17,871 nt of DNA from positions 1 through 17,871 of the forward strand of contig JAAYFR010000197.1 of NCBI GenBank assembly GCA_012728155.1, given 5' to 3'. The notes beneath the pieces were generated by a model. That model saw only the letters and a list, made by a program, of their open reading frames with translations. It had not been told where the DNA came from and searched no databases. The position numbers and the translations under genes are program-made. Below, piece after piece: positions 8,188-14,198 of this stretch. Each line of letters begins with the position of its first letter. The stretch's first letter is position 1. This DNA is from Bacteroidales bacterium. GTDB taxonomy: Bacteria; Bacteroidota; Bacteroidia; Bacteroidales; Dysgonomonadaceae.

Positions 8188-8341
8188 AAAAGAGAAAATA
8201 ACCCGGAATTTTGCATTGCGATTGGATGCGAATACCATGGATGCAATAGAGAAGTGGGCAGCCGATGAATTTCGCAGTGTGAACGGTCAAATACAATGGG
8301 TATTGGATCAGGCGCTCAAAAAAAACGGGCGTCTGAAGTGA
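8180..8341 (+). CDS. Arc-like ribbon-helix-helix small DNA-binding protein
   Basis: A 53-residue protein beginning MAKKEKITRNFALRLDANTM and ending KKNGRLK. The layout fits a minimal RHH fold of the Arc/MetJ type: a basic N-terminus, a strand at about 8-16 (TRNFALRLD), helix A at about 17-31 (DANTMDAIEKWAADE), a turn with Ser33 and Asn35, and helix B at about 36-48. Such proteins dimerise and insert the paired strands into the major groove. The alternating strand residues Thr8, Asn10 and Ala12 would be the DNA-contacting side. It lies on the same strand as the SPFH gene with no promoter of its own visible, and its ATG overlaps the relic's stop region. It may regulate its own operon, for example at the repeats in 6942-6977, but that is inference. 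Confidence 0.72.
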   Translation: MAKKEKITRNFALRLDANTMDAIEKWAADEFRSVNGQIQWVLDQALKKNGRLK

Positions 8342-8403
8342 GACAAGTAGTTATTATTAAGAAAAGATAGGCATGCTATTGAGAAAGCAGGAAAGTGACG
8401 TTG

Positions 8404-8688
8404 TTATTTTATATTTTTCAGGTATTCTTTGTTATAAGCTTCCCCACGGGGCAGAAAATACTGGAAATAGACAGTATCCTTAAGGATAATAAAGAGAAAA
8501 ATTGCCATGTAATTACCTATACGGATACGGTACACATTCTTGTAAGCTGTCAGTTTCCTACAGTTGTGGATGTCTGATAGAACAGCGGCCTTTTTTACTT
8601 GGTTAATTATTTTCGAAACGGTATCTTTTTGGTCAATTGATAATTTTTCTATCGCTTTGATAAAAGCCTTTGAATAACTTACTTTCAT
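8404..8688 (-). CDS. RelE/ParE-superfamily toxin
   Basis: A 94-residue basic protein with the RelE/ParE outline: an N-terminal strand (MKVSYSKAF), two helices to about residue 35, and a C-terminal sheet carrying KLTAYKNVYRIRIGNYMAIF (45-64) and VYFQYFLPRGEAYNK (73-87). YRIRIGNY and the terminal PRGEAY with Arg81 are family hallmarks. RelE members cleave mRNA on the ribosome and ParE members poison gyrase; the sequence alone does not decide between them. The gene starts 9 bases after the stop of the putative antitoxin, on the same strand, as expected for a type II module. It is convergent with the SPFH/Arc-like operon. Confidence 0.83.
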   Translation of the reverse strand: MKVSYSKAFIKAIEKLSIDQKDTVSKIINQVKKAAVLSDIHNCRKLTAYKNVYRIRIGNYMAIFLFIILKDTVYFQYFLPRGEAYNKEYLKNIK

Positions 8689-8697
8689 CTGTGTGAT

Positions 8698-8946
8698 TTA
8701 TATTTTCAACGATATTTCAAATGCTTTTGTCTCTTCTTCACTTGCCAGCTCGGGGGGAAAGTGCTTAAGTAGATAGGCATACACATCCTCATCGGTGATT
8801 GTTGCTTCTTGTTCTATCAAAGATTCCATATAAGCTTTCAAGCTTTTGCCACTGCTTGCCGCTTTAATGGATAGTATGTTCACCGCTTCTTGTGAAATAT
8901 CAATCAATTTCCTTTTTTTAAGCTGTTTTATTCTCTTTGTTTCCAT
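8698..8946 (-). CDS. Putative type II antitoxin, RHH-like
   Basis: 82 residues from ATG at 8946. A TTG-initiated frame could begin at 8973, but that codon lies inside the TATATTTG promoter box, and AGGAA sits just before 8946, so the later start is chosen. The N-terminus METKRIKQLKKRKLIDISQ is very basic and ends in a strand. The two helices that follow (about 11-45, with AASSGKSLKAYMESLIEQE) resemble an RHH domain of the ParD/CopG kind. The acidic C-terminus (about 48-82, TDEDVYAYLLKHF then ASEEETKAF) would bind and block the toxin encoded just downstream. I cannot name the exact antitoxin family. The gene probably represses itself through the repeats at 8975-9001. Confidence 0.72.
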   Translation of the reverse strand: METKRIKQLKKRKLIDISQEAVNILSIKAASSGKSLKAYMESLIEQEATITDEDVYAYLLKHFPPELASEEETKAFEISLKI

Positions 8947-8970
8947 TTTGTTCCTATATTTTAGATAGCA

Positions 8971-8978
8971 CAAATATA
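8971..8978 (-). promoter_or_regulatory. -7 promoter box of the toxin-antitoxin operon (TATATTTG)
   Basis: The minus strand reads TATATTTG, an exact TAnnTTTG match, 24 bases before the ATG at 8946. A TTG trinucleotide lies 20 bases upstream, close to the expected -33 position. The whole promoter is embedded in 9-bp repeats. Confidence 0.65.
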
Positions 8979-9001
8979 TAACATATATACAATATATACA
9001 A
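8975..9001. repeat. Tandem 9-bp repeats over the toxin-antitoxin promoter (probable operator)
   Basis: On the plus strand TATATACAA is repeated exactly at 8984-8992 and 8993-9001. A related copy TATATAACA at 8975-8983 overlaps the -7 box. Three 9-bp units thus cover the span from -33 to -7. RHH antitoxins typically bind short tandem sites side by side and repress their own operon, so an autoregulatory operator is likely. Confidence 0.6.
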
Positions 9002-9009
9002 TAAAAAGA

Positions 9010-9792
9010 TTATAAACCCGCCGACACGGTATAGGCATCGTGGTAAAAGATAAGTGTACGCTTATCTTTTATCGCCTTGTCCATAAATCGCTTCTTTTCT
9101 TCCATGGCAACGGCAACGCTGTTGTCATAGCCCGAAAGCCAACTCAATGACAGGTTGAGTGAAGTGGGTACCACATCACCCGGAAAGGCGTAATTTCCTT
9201 CTTCCGTATTGAAGAGTACAACGATCTGTCCCGGTGTATGGCCGTCATAGAGTTCCAACCGGATATGTTCATCGAGTTGCATATCTTCCAGCACGAATTG
9301 TAACTGTCCAGCATCAAATACCGGTTCTATGTTGTCGGCAAAAAAGGATCCTTTTTCGAAAAGAGAAGGATTGCGGTAATTCTTCCATTGGGCAAGACTC
9401 AAATGATAAGTGGCATTGGGGTAGGCGGGTACTACCTTTTTATCGCTATTGAATACTGTACAGCCGCCACAGTGATCGAAATGGAGATGAGTGATGATCA
9501 CGTCGGTCACCTCTTCCGGGCTATATCCTATTTTTAGGATCTCTGCGGCGATATCCTTCTGGTCGGAAGGTTGAAAGAATTTCAACCTGGAGTCGTGTTT
9601 GTTACCGATTCCCGCATCCACCAGAATTTTTCTTTTGTCCGTTTCGATAAAAAGGCAACGGAGTGCCATCACACACATATTATTTTCGTCGACTTTGTAT
9701 TTTGCCGACCAGTATTTCTTGGGTACGGTGCCAAACATTACACCGCCATCGCCATGAAAATACCCCGATTCAATGATGTGGAACTTGATCAT
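9010..9792 (-). CDS. MBL-fold metallo-hydrolase
   Basis: A metallo-beta-lactamase-fold hydrolase of 260 residues from ATG at 9792. A longer frame begins at 9846, but a TAATTTTG promoter box at 9811-9818 falls inside that extension, so the inner start is preferred. The two-metal site is complete: HLHFDH at 102-107, His185 in DGHTPGQ, Asp206 in FPGDVVPT and His251 in FYHDAY. The LVDAGIGNK segment is the usual early strand. There is no signal peptide, so it should be cytoplasmic. The overall pattern is that of the lactonase-like MBL group (relatives include AHL lactonases), but many members have unknown substrates and no activity can be assigned. It is a single-gene unit. Confidence 0.87.
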   Translation of the reverse strand: MIKFHIIESGYFHGDGGVMFGTVPKKYWSAKYKVDENNMCVMALRCLFIETDKRKILVDAGIGNKHDSRLKFFQPSDQKDIAAEILKIGYSPEEVTDVIITHLHFDHCGGCTVFNSDKKVVPAYPNATYHLSLAQWKNYRNPSLFEKGSFFADNIEPVFDAGQLQFVLEDMQLDEHIRLELYDGHTPGQIVVLFNTEEGNYAFPGDVVPTSLNLSLSWLSGYDNSVAVAMEEKKRFMDKAIKDKRTLIFYHDAYTVSAGL

Positions 9793-9810
9793 ACACGATA
9801 AATGTTTCTG

Positions 9811-9818
9811 CAAAATTA
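9811..9818 (-). promoter_or_regulatory. -7 promoter box for the MBL hydrolase gene (TAATTTTG)
   Basis: The minus strand reads TAATTTTG, matching TAnnTTTG, 18 bases before ATG 9792. It argues against the longer reading frame, because initiation at 9846 would need transcription from further upstream. Confidence 0.5.
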
Positions 9819-9912
9819 GCTCTTTTTGGTCTATTTCATGCTGCATTGGTCAAAATTGGTTGCATGGCCACTGGATATTGGTTGAAGTAGTATAACTTTC
9901 ACAAATTAATAG

Positions 9913-9948
9913 CCGGGAAAATATCTTTTTATTGAGATATAATCCCGG
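9913..9948 (-). terminator. Stem-loop after the beta-barrel gene
   Basis: A 14-bp stem with two mismatches, capped by CCGGGA/TCCCGG and holding an 8-base loop (arms 9913-9926 and 9935-9948). It lies 48 bases past the stop of the outer-membrane protein gene and before the MBL promoter, so it probably ends the sigma-factor operon. The U-run after it is weak (CTATTAATTTG). Confidence 0.55.
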
Positions 9949-9996
9949 TCTGCTTATAATAGTAGAGTTTATGTAATAGTGAGTTGCTTTCCTATT

Positions 9997-10911
9997 TCAG
10001 AAGTAAAGTTGCAAACCAATGGTGGCCTGATTGGCAACAGGACCTTTATTGTTTCTAAAAAGACTCAACGGTGAATAGGAAATGAAAAATCCCCAATCAT
10101 TGATCCCTCCCTGTGCCAGCAGGTCCAATGTGACGGGACGAATATTCAATTCGCCGGGGAGTTTTATCTTCTCTTTCTTTCCCCTCTCATTATTCTGCCA
10201 TATTGCAGACGAAGAAGCGGTTTTAACTTTGGCAACCACACCCGCATTCAGGAAGAGGTGTGAGCTCCGCCCCAGATTCCAATTGCTCTCTATAAGAAAA
10301 GGGAAAGTGAGGCAGGTATAGTGAATACGTGAATCCCTGTATTCATAACCGGCTTCGGTGGTGGTGACTACCGATTTGTAATCTTTTACCTCCATGGCTT
10401 TGTTGTTCTGCCAGTGGATGGCGTTGAACTGAATTCCCATACCGACAATTCCGGTGAAATTGCTGTTTCCCATGCGCCATGAAGCCTCAATAGGATTCAG
10501 GTTGTATTGTAATGAGCGACTGAGGTTGACGATGGATGCCAGCTCACCGTCGAAATCAAGGCCGTGGGGCAGGTTGGAGAACCCAAGACCGAATCCAGCC
10601 CAGTGCGAACGGCTGGGGCGACGCTTATTTTTAGGTTTGAAAATATCGGGCACCGATATTTCGAAACTGTTCTCATATATGCGTTCAATGCTTTTCCCAT
10701 CTGTATAGATACCTTCATATATCTTCCGGCTCTCAAAAGTATCACCTTGCTCAACTTGTTGATAGAGTGAGATATTTATCTCGTTATCGTTTTCTGAAAT
10801 AACTACTTTCCGGTTGTTATAATGAAAAGTGGTGTCGGTTGGAAACGTTGGTGAAGCTGCAATATATATGGCAAGCGACAAAAAAGCGATGATAAATGTA
10901 GTTTTCTTCAT
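9997..10911 (-). CDS. Putative outer-membrane beta-barrel protein
   Basis: 304 residues from ATG at 10911; an in-frame ATG at 10935 would add eight residues before the obvious signal peptide and is less likely. The signal MKKTTFIIAFLSLAIYIAAS is followed by an N-terminal region with SISQ-type alternating polar residues up to about 100, including a basic KPKNKRRPSRSHW patch. After that come repeated amphipathic strands with aromatic girdles (GFGLGFSNLPHG, GIVGMGIQFNAIHW, WGFFISYSPL). The chain ends ATIGLQLYF, a terminal aromatic residue typical of BAM-inserted barrels. No specific family is recognised. It is the last gene of the sigma-factor unit, 105 bases after the secreted-protein gene, so it may be a target or a sensor of that sigma system; this is inferred from position only. 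Confidence 0.75.
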   Translation of the reverse strand: MKKTTFIIAFLSLAIYIAASPTFPTDTTFHYNNRKVVISENDNEINISLYQQVEQGDTFESRKIYEGIYTDGKSIERIYENSFEISVPDIFKPKNKRRPSRSHWAGFGLGFSNLPHGLDFDGELASIVNLSRSLQYNLNPIEASWRMGNSNFTGIVGMGIQFNAIHWQNNKAMEVKDYKSVVTTTEAGYEYRDSRIHYTCLTFPFLIESNWNLGRSSHLFLNAGVVAKVKTASSSAIWQNNERGKKEKIKLPGELNIRPVTLDLLAQGGINDWGFFISYSPLSLFRNNKGPVANQATIGLQLYF

Positions 10912-10959
10912 TGTTTTATCTTTTAATAAATTCAAAATTCAAAATTTCTCTTACGATGA

Positions 10960-11005
10960 TTGTGAATCGATGAACTCAATTTTCAATTCACAACTTAAAG
11001 TTCAT
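10960..11005. other. Interleaved inverted repeats with pseudoknot-like order
   Basis: In the 105-base spacer between two operon genes, TTGTGAAT (10960-10967) pairs perfectly with ATTCACAA (10986-10993), and ATGAACT (10970-10976) pairs perfectly with AGTTCAT (10999-11005). The pairs are interleaved in the order A-B-A'-B', so they are either alternative hairpins or a pseudoknot. The sequence is AT-rich and chance is possible. Confidence 0.35.
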
Positions 11006-11016
11006 AACCTCCTCTT

Positions 11017-11475
11017 TTATTCCTGTTTGATAAACAGCTTATTGATCAATTCCTCGGAATCCTTCCCCCCTTCCATATAAATAAGGGTGGCAGTGGCATC
11101 GTCCCCGATTTTGAACAGGATATACCGATTTGTTTGATTTTTCTCTTCAGGTAGTTGGTAATAGCCTGAGGTGATAATACCGTTACTGATGACCTCTTTT
11201 ATCTGATAGGCCCGTTTTTTGTCCGTTTCGAGACATTCTTGAATTTCATCCAAGATGGCGCGGTCATATTTCAGGGTGATACTTTGGTATTTATCGAGTC
11301 GATAGTTGTGGAGCGCATTGCCGGAAAGAACTACCATTGTGGCGCCTTTCCGCTTGCCATATTTTTCGAAAACAGTATGTATCCTCAGGTTTTCCTGGGC
11401 TTGTACCGTTACTCCTGAGATTATCAAGAGCAGGAAAAGGATGGAGAGGCGAAAAAATGTTTTTTTATTTTTCAT
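11017..11475 (-). CDS. Secreted protein of unknown function in the sigma-factor operon
   Basis: 152 residues with a clear signal peptide (about 1-26, ending GVTVQAQ). The mature part begins ENLRIHTVFEKYGKRKGATM and is a small alpha/beta domain with no Cys and no recognisable catalytic residues. The FEKYGKRKGATMVVLS opening resembles small Bacteroidales proteins placed in domain-of-unknown-function families such as DUF4252 or DUF6108, which are often encoded beside ECF sigma factors. I cannot confirm which family applies. It sits between the anti-sigma-like gene (64-base gap) and the beta-barrel gene (105-base gap), all on the minus strand. Its likely place is the periplasm or the inner face of the outer membrane. 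Function is not known. Confidence 0.78.
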   Translation of the reverse strand: MKNKKTFFRLSILFLLLIISGVTVQAQENLRIHTVFEKYGKRKGATMVVLSGNALHNYRLDKYQSITLKYDRAILDEIQECLETDKKRAYQIKEVISNGIITSGYYQLPEEKNQTNRYILFKIGDDATATLIYMEGGKDSEELINKLFIKQE

Positions 11476-11539
11476 TATAGTGTCGTGTTGATGTTCATAT
11501 ATCTTTAATAGCCATTGCCGGAAAGCTTGCCTGGGTTAT

Positions 11540-11992
11540 TTATTCTAAAATAAACCGAAGCTGATCTTCTATGATGTCACTTTCTGGTTGTATCTTCCCG
11601 AAAGATGCTTCGGCGTATTTCCGAACTGTGGCGGGGTCGGTGATCTGTTTGCCATCTACCCACACATAACTCCCCGTGAGAGCCGGTTTCCGGTCGGGGC
11701 GGGTCAATAGCAGCACGGCGATCAACAGGGTGGCCGCCACTGCGGCAATGGTGCGTAGATTTCTCAAAGAAAGTAAGCTACGGCGAGCGGGTCGCTTCTC
11801 CTCACTTCGAATCTCATTCAATATAGCCAGTGCTGTTGCTTCGTCGTCGAGAAAATGAAATAGGGATGCGTATACTTTCAGCTCTTCGGGTAGATCCTCC
11901 TGTGTGAAGGAGCGGCGCAATATCTTTTCTTCTTCGGCAGAGCTCTCCCCGTCGAAATATTTATCTATCAGGTGTTGAATATCTGTTGTCAT
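11540..11992 (-). CDS. Short membrane protein, probable anti-sigma factor
   Basis: 150 residues. A cytoplasmic N-terminal part (about 1-75) is rich in Glu and Leu and begins TTDIQHLIDKYFDGESSAEE, an opening shared by many Bacteroidota anti-sigma-like proteins. A single membrane segment follows at about 81-97 (TIAAVAATLLIAVLLLT), then a periplasmic tail of about 50 residues with GSYVWVDGKQITDP. Its ATG overlaps the sigma-factor stop as ATGA (11989-11992), which points to translational coupling and a matched dose. It lacks the large FecR domain of SusC/D-linked anti-sigma factors. Position and topology make an anti-sigma role likely, but no zinc-binding HxxxCxxC anti-sigma motif is present. Confidence 0.75.
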   Translation of the reverse strand: MTTDIQHLIDKYFDGESSAEEEKILRRSFTQEDLPEELKVYASLFHFLDDEATALAILNEIRSEEKRPARRSLLSLRNLRTIAAVAATLLIAVLLLTRPDRKPALTGSYVWVDGKQITDPATVRKYAEASFGKIQPESDIIEDQLRFILE

Positions 11993-12504
11993 TTTCTTGC
12001 TTGTTGGTTTTGATGATAGATCAGATATAATTGGCGTATCCGCTTGCGTGCCCGGGAGAGGTTATTGCGTACCGCTTCGGCTGCGATACCCATAGCTTCA
12101 CTGATCTCGCCGGTTTCATATCCCTCTATATCTTTCATTTGTAAAATCCGCTGTTGTAATGGTGGCAGCATCTCAATGATCCGGCGAATGGCATCGCGCT
12201 CCTCTTTTTCTTCGAGCAGTGAATCGGGTAGTTGCTCTCCCGCTTCCCAGCCGATCAGTTCCTCTTCATCGCCAAATGGTTTCCGGCTACGGATCTTGTC
12301 GATACTCAGATTTTTCACCATCGTCGTGCTGTATGCTTCCAGATTTTTATATTGATCGACCTGATCCCGGAAATGCCAGATCTTCAGGCATACATCTTGC
12401 ACCACATCTTCCGCATCCTGGACATTTCCTGTGATGCGATGGGCAACTGCGAGTAGCGAAGGACGCAGTGCGACGACTATTTTTTTGTATTCAACAATAT
12501 CCAT
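11989..12504 (-). CDS. ECF-type RNA polymerase sigma factor
   Basis: 171 residues. Region 2 is visible at about 10-75 (LLAVAHRITGNVQDAEDVVQDVCLKIW, then the -10-reading stretch up to NLSIDKIRSRK). A charged linker of about 35 residues follows, then region 4 at about 110-160 with LPPLQQRILQMKDIEGYET and the helix-turn-helix GEISEAMGIAAEAVRNNLSRARKR. Region 3 is absent, as in all ECF (group 4) sigma factors. It heads a minus-strand unit with an anti-sigma-like protein, a secreted protein and a beta-barrel protein. Transcription appears to start from a housekeeping-type promoter (TTTG-N19-TAATTTTG) whose -33 box lies inside the divergent gene. What the sigma factor responds to cannot be told. 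Confidence 0.92.
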   Translation of the reverse strand: MDIVEYKKIVVALRPSLLAVAHRITGNVQDAEDVVQDVCLKIWHFRDQVDQYKNLEAYSTTMVKNLSIDKIRSRKPFGDEEELIGWEAGEQLPDSLLEEKEERDAIRRIIEMLPPLQQRILQMKDIEGYETGEISEAMGIAAEAVRNNLSRARKRIRQLYLIYHQNQQARK

Positions 12505-12562
12505 ACTCTATTAATCTGACGAGAAAGGGTGTCAAAACGTATCATCATACAGGCATTTTTTG

Positions 12563-12570
12563 TATTTTTG
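12563..12570 (+). promoter_or_regulatory. -7 promoter box for the DUF4924-like/rfbD/prfC unit (TATTTTTG)
   Basis: TATTTTTG matches TAnnTTTG and lies 14 bases before the ATG at 12585, so the leader would be only about 8 bases. It overlaps the opposing sigma-factor promoter. No clear TTTG is found at -33. Confidence 0.55.
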
Positions 12571-12572
12571 CA

Positions 12573-12603
12573 CAAAATTACGTTATGTGGATAGCCCGAC
12601 AAA
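12573..12603 (-). promoter_or_regulatory. Full -33/-7 promoter of the sigma-factor operon
   Basis: On the minus strand TTTG (12600-12603), a 19-base spacer and TAATTTTG (12573-12580) match the Bacteroidota housekeeping consensus in boxes and spacing. The -33 box lies within codon 6 of the divergent gene. The predicted leader to ATG 12504 is about 62 bases. Confidence 0.62.
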
Positions 12604-13115
12604 AGAAACAAGAGAATATTGCGGAATATCTGCTCTATATGTGGCAACTGGAAGATATCTTGCGCTCTTATGAACTGGATATCGACAAGGTAGGGCAGGT
12701 ATTGATTGAACCTCTGTATCATACCGAGGAGGAGAGGAGAGAGGCCCGTGACTGGTATGAGGAATTGATTCTGATGATGAAGCTGGAGGGGGTGCAAAAA
12801 GAGGGACACCTACAGATCAACAAGAATCTGATCTTAGATCTTACCGATCTTCACCTGCGTTTGTTGAGAGATCCAAAGGAGTCGGCATATATCGGTCTCT
12901 ATTATAATACGCTTCCTCATATCGTGGCGTTAAGGGCAAAGTCGGGAGATAAAGATATTTCTGAGATAGAAACCTGCTTCATCGCCCTGTATGGTTATCT
13001 GTTGCTGAAATTGCAAAAACGGGAAATCTCCGGTGAAACGGAGGCTGCTGTCGCGCAAATTACAGGATTGTTACGCCTCCTTTCAATAAGATATAGAGCG
13101 CTTGATGAGGATTGA
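12585..13115 (+). CDS. DUF4924-like protein of unknown function
   Basis: 176 residues from ATG at 12585. The frame is open further upstream to 12468, but that would cross both promoters, so the inner start is used. The protein opens MWIARQKKQENIAEYLLYMW, which I recognise as the DUF4924 family of Bacteroidales. It is almost entirely alpha-helical with many Glu, Leu and Lys residues, no membrane segment, no signal peptide and no catalytic motif, so it is probably a cytoplasmic helical bundle. It is followed 24 bases later by rfbD and then prfC. I recall this gene order from other Bacteroidales, which supports a conserved operon, but the role of the protein is not known. Confidence 0.78.
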   Translation: MWIARQKKQENIAEYLLYMWQLEDILRSYELDIDKVGQVLIEPLYHTEEERREARDWYEELILMMKLEGVQKEGHLQINKNLILDLTDLHLRLLRDPKESAYIGLYYNTLPHIVALRAKSGDKDISEIETCFIALYGYLLLKLQKREISGETEAAVAQITGLLRLLSIRYRALDED

Positions 13116-13139
13116 TTAATAAATGAATACCTAAAGAAT

Positions 13140-14111
13140 ATGGCTATATTTACGGGAATGACCAAGCATCTGGGAGGAAGTGAAAAAGAAAGTTCCAGAC
13201 AGCAATTTTTTTACGGACTGGTACAGAAAAATGTATTGGTAACGGGAGCCAATGGCCAATTAGGGAGTGAATTGAAAAAAATGACCGATCGGTTGAATCT
13301 GCCATTTAAATACCTCTTTACCGATCTGGGTGACCTTGATGTGACGGAGAGGGAACAGGTGGCAGCATTTGTGAGAGATTACAGCATACTCTATATCGTT
13401 AATTGTGCTGCCTATACCGCTGTTGACAAGGCGGAGACGGATGCTGAGATGGCCTATCTCATAAATGAGAAAGGGGTGGAGAACATAGCAATCGCAGCAA
13501 AACAGGAAGGGGCAAAGGTTATTCATATTTCGACCGATTTTGTGTTCGACGGCCTGTCGGAAACTCCTTACGACGAACATGTCGAACCGAATCCACTTTC
13601 GGTTTATGGTCGGTCGAAGCTGAAAGGAGAGCAAGCACTGCAAGTTGTTGGTGGTGAGTGGATGATCATACGTACCTCATGGTTGTATTCTACGTTTGGC
13701 GATAATTTTGTGAAGGCGATGATCCAGCTGATGAACGAACGGGATAGCTTGCCTGTTGTGGATGACCAGCGGGGAGCACCGACCTATGCAGCAGATCTGG
13801 CTGAAATGATCGTTCATATTCTTCAATATTCGGAGGAAACTGAGTGGAAAAGGGGTATTTACCACTTCTCGAACAGGGGAGAAACTACCCGGTTCGGCTT
13901 TGCAGAAGAGATTAAAAGAGTGGCCGGTATCGACCGGTGTAAACTGTTGCCCATTACGACAGAGAAATATGGTGCGGCTGCGCCTCGTCCGGCATATAGC
14001 GTGATGGATCTCTCAAAAATATGTAGCGCATTCCATGTCGAAATTCCGAGATGGGAGGAGGCATTGAAAAGATGTGTTGATCTGTTGATTCCGATAAATC
14101 GGAATAGATAG
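13140..14111 (+). CDS. rfbD: dTDP-4-dehydrorhamnose reductase
   Basis: The last enzyme of dTDP-L-rhamnose synthesis, which reduces dTDP-4-dehydro-L-rhamnose with NAD(P)H in the cytoplasm. It is an extended short-chain dehydrogenase: nucleotide-binding TGANGQLG at 35-42, NCAAYTAVDKAE at 88-99, HISTDFVFDG at 129-138, and catalytic Tyr156 and Lys160 in VYGRSK. The family is normally about 285-300 residues and starts directly at the Rossmann strand. Here the best ATG gives 323 residues with an odd 29-residue N-terminal extension, and no in-frame ATG, GTG or TTG lies closer to the Rossmann strand than Met7. No rfbA, rfbB or rfbC is in the window. RfbD homologues also include sugar epimerases/reductases of other pathways, but motif conservation favours this one. 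Confidence 0.9.
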   Translation: MAIFTGMTKHLGGSEKESSRQQFFYGLVQKNVLVTGANGQLGSELKKMTDRLNLPFKYLFTDLGDLDVTEREQVAAFVRDYSILYIVNCAAYTAVDKAETDAEMAYLINEKGVENIAIAAKQEGAKVIHISTDFVFDGLSETPYDEHVEPNPLSVYGRSKLKGEQALQVVGGEWMIIRTSWLYSTFGDNFVKAMIQLMNERDSLPVVDDQRGAPTYAADLAEMIVHILQYSEETEWKRGIYHFSNRGETTRFGFAEEIKRVAGIDRCKLLPITTEKYGAAAPRPAYSVMDLSKICSAFHVEIPRWEEALKRCVDLLIPINRNR

Positions 14112-14198
14112 TGCCTATAAGAAGAATCAAGAAAAGAGATAACTATCCGGAAGTTAAAATTGAAATTTGAAAATCCTGAAATTTGAATTATTAAATTA

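Noticed and set aside
8947..8973. TTG-initiated 9-residue extension of the antitoxin
   Set aside because: The TTG is part of the TATATTTG promoter box, so it would not be transcribed; ATG at 8946 has an AGGAA before it.
9997..12504. Sigma/anti-sigma pair as a SusC/SusD-type polysaccharide utilisation regulator
   Set aside because: There is no SusC or SusD gene nearby, the membrane protein lacks a FecR domain, and the barrel is far too small for a TonB-dependent receptor.
12468..12584. Upstream extension of the DUF4924-like gene by 39 residues
   Set aside because: It crosses both divergent promoters and the sigma gene's start. The family N-terminus begins at ATG 12585.
14161..14187. Two copies of TGAAATTTGAA before prfC
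   Set aside because: The 11-bp direct repeat is real but lies in very AT-rich spacer with no promoter box or symmetry around it; similar strings are common in such spacers.
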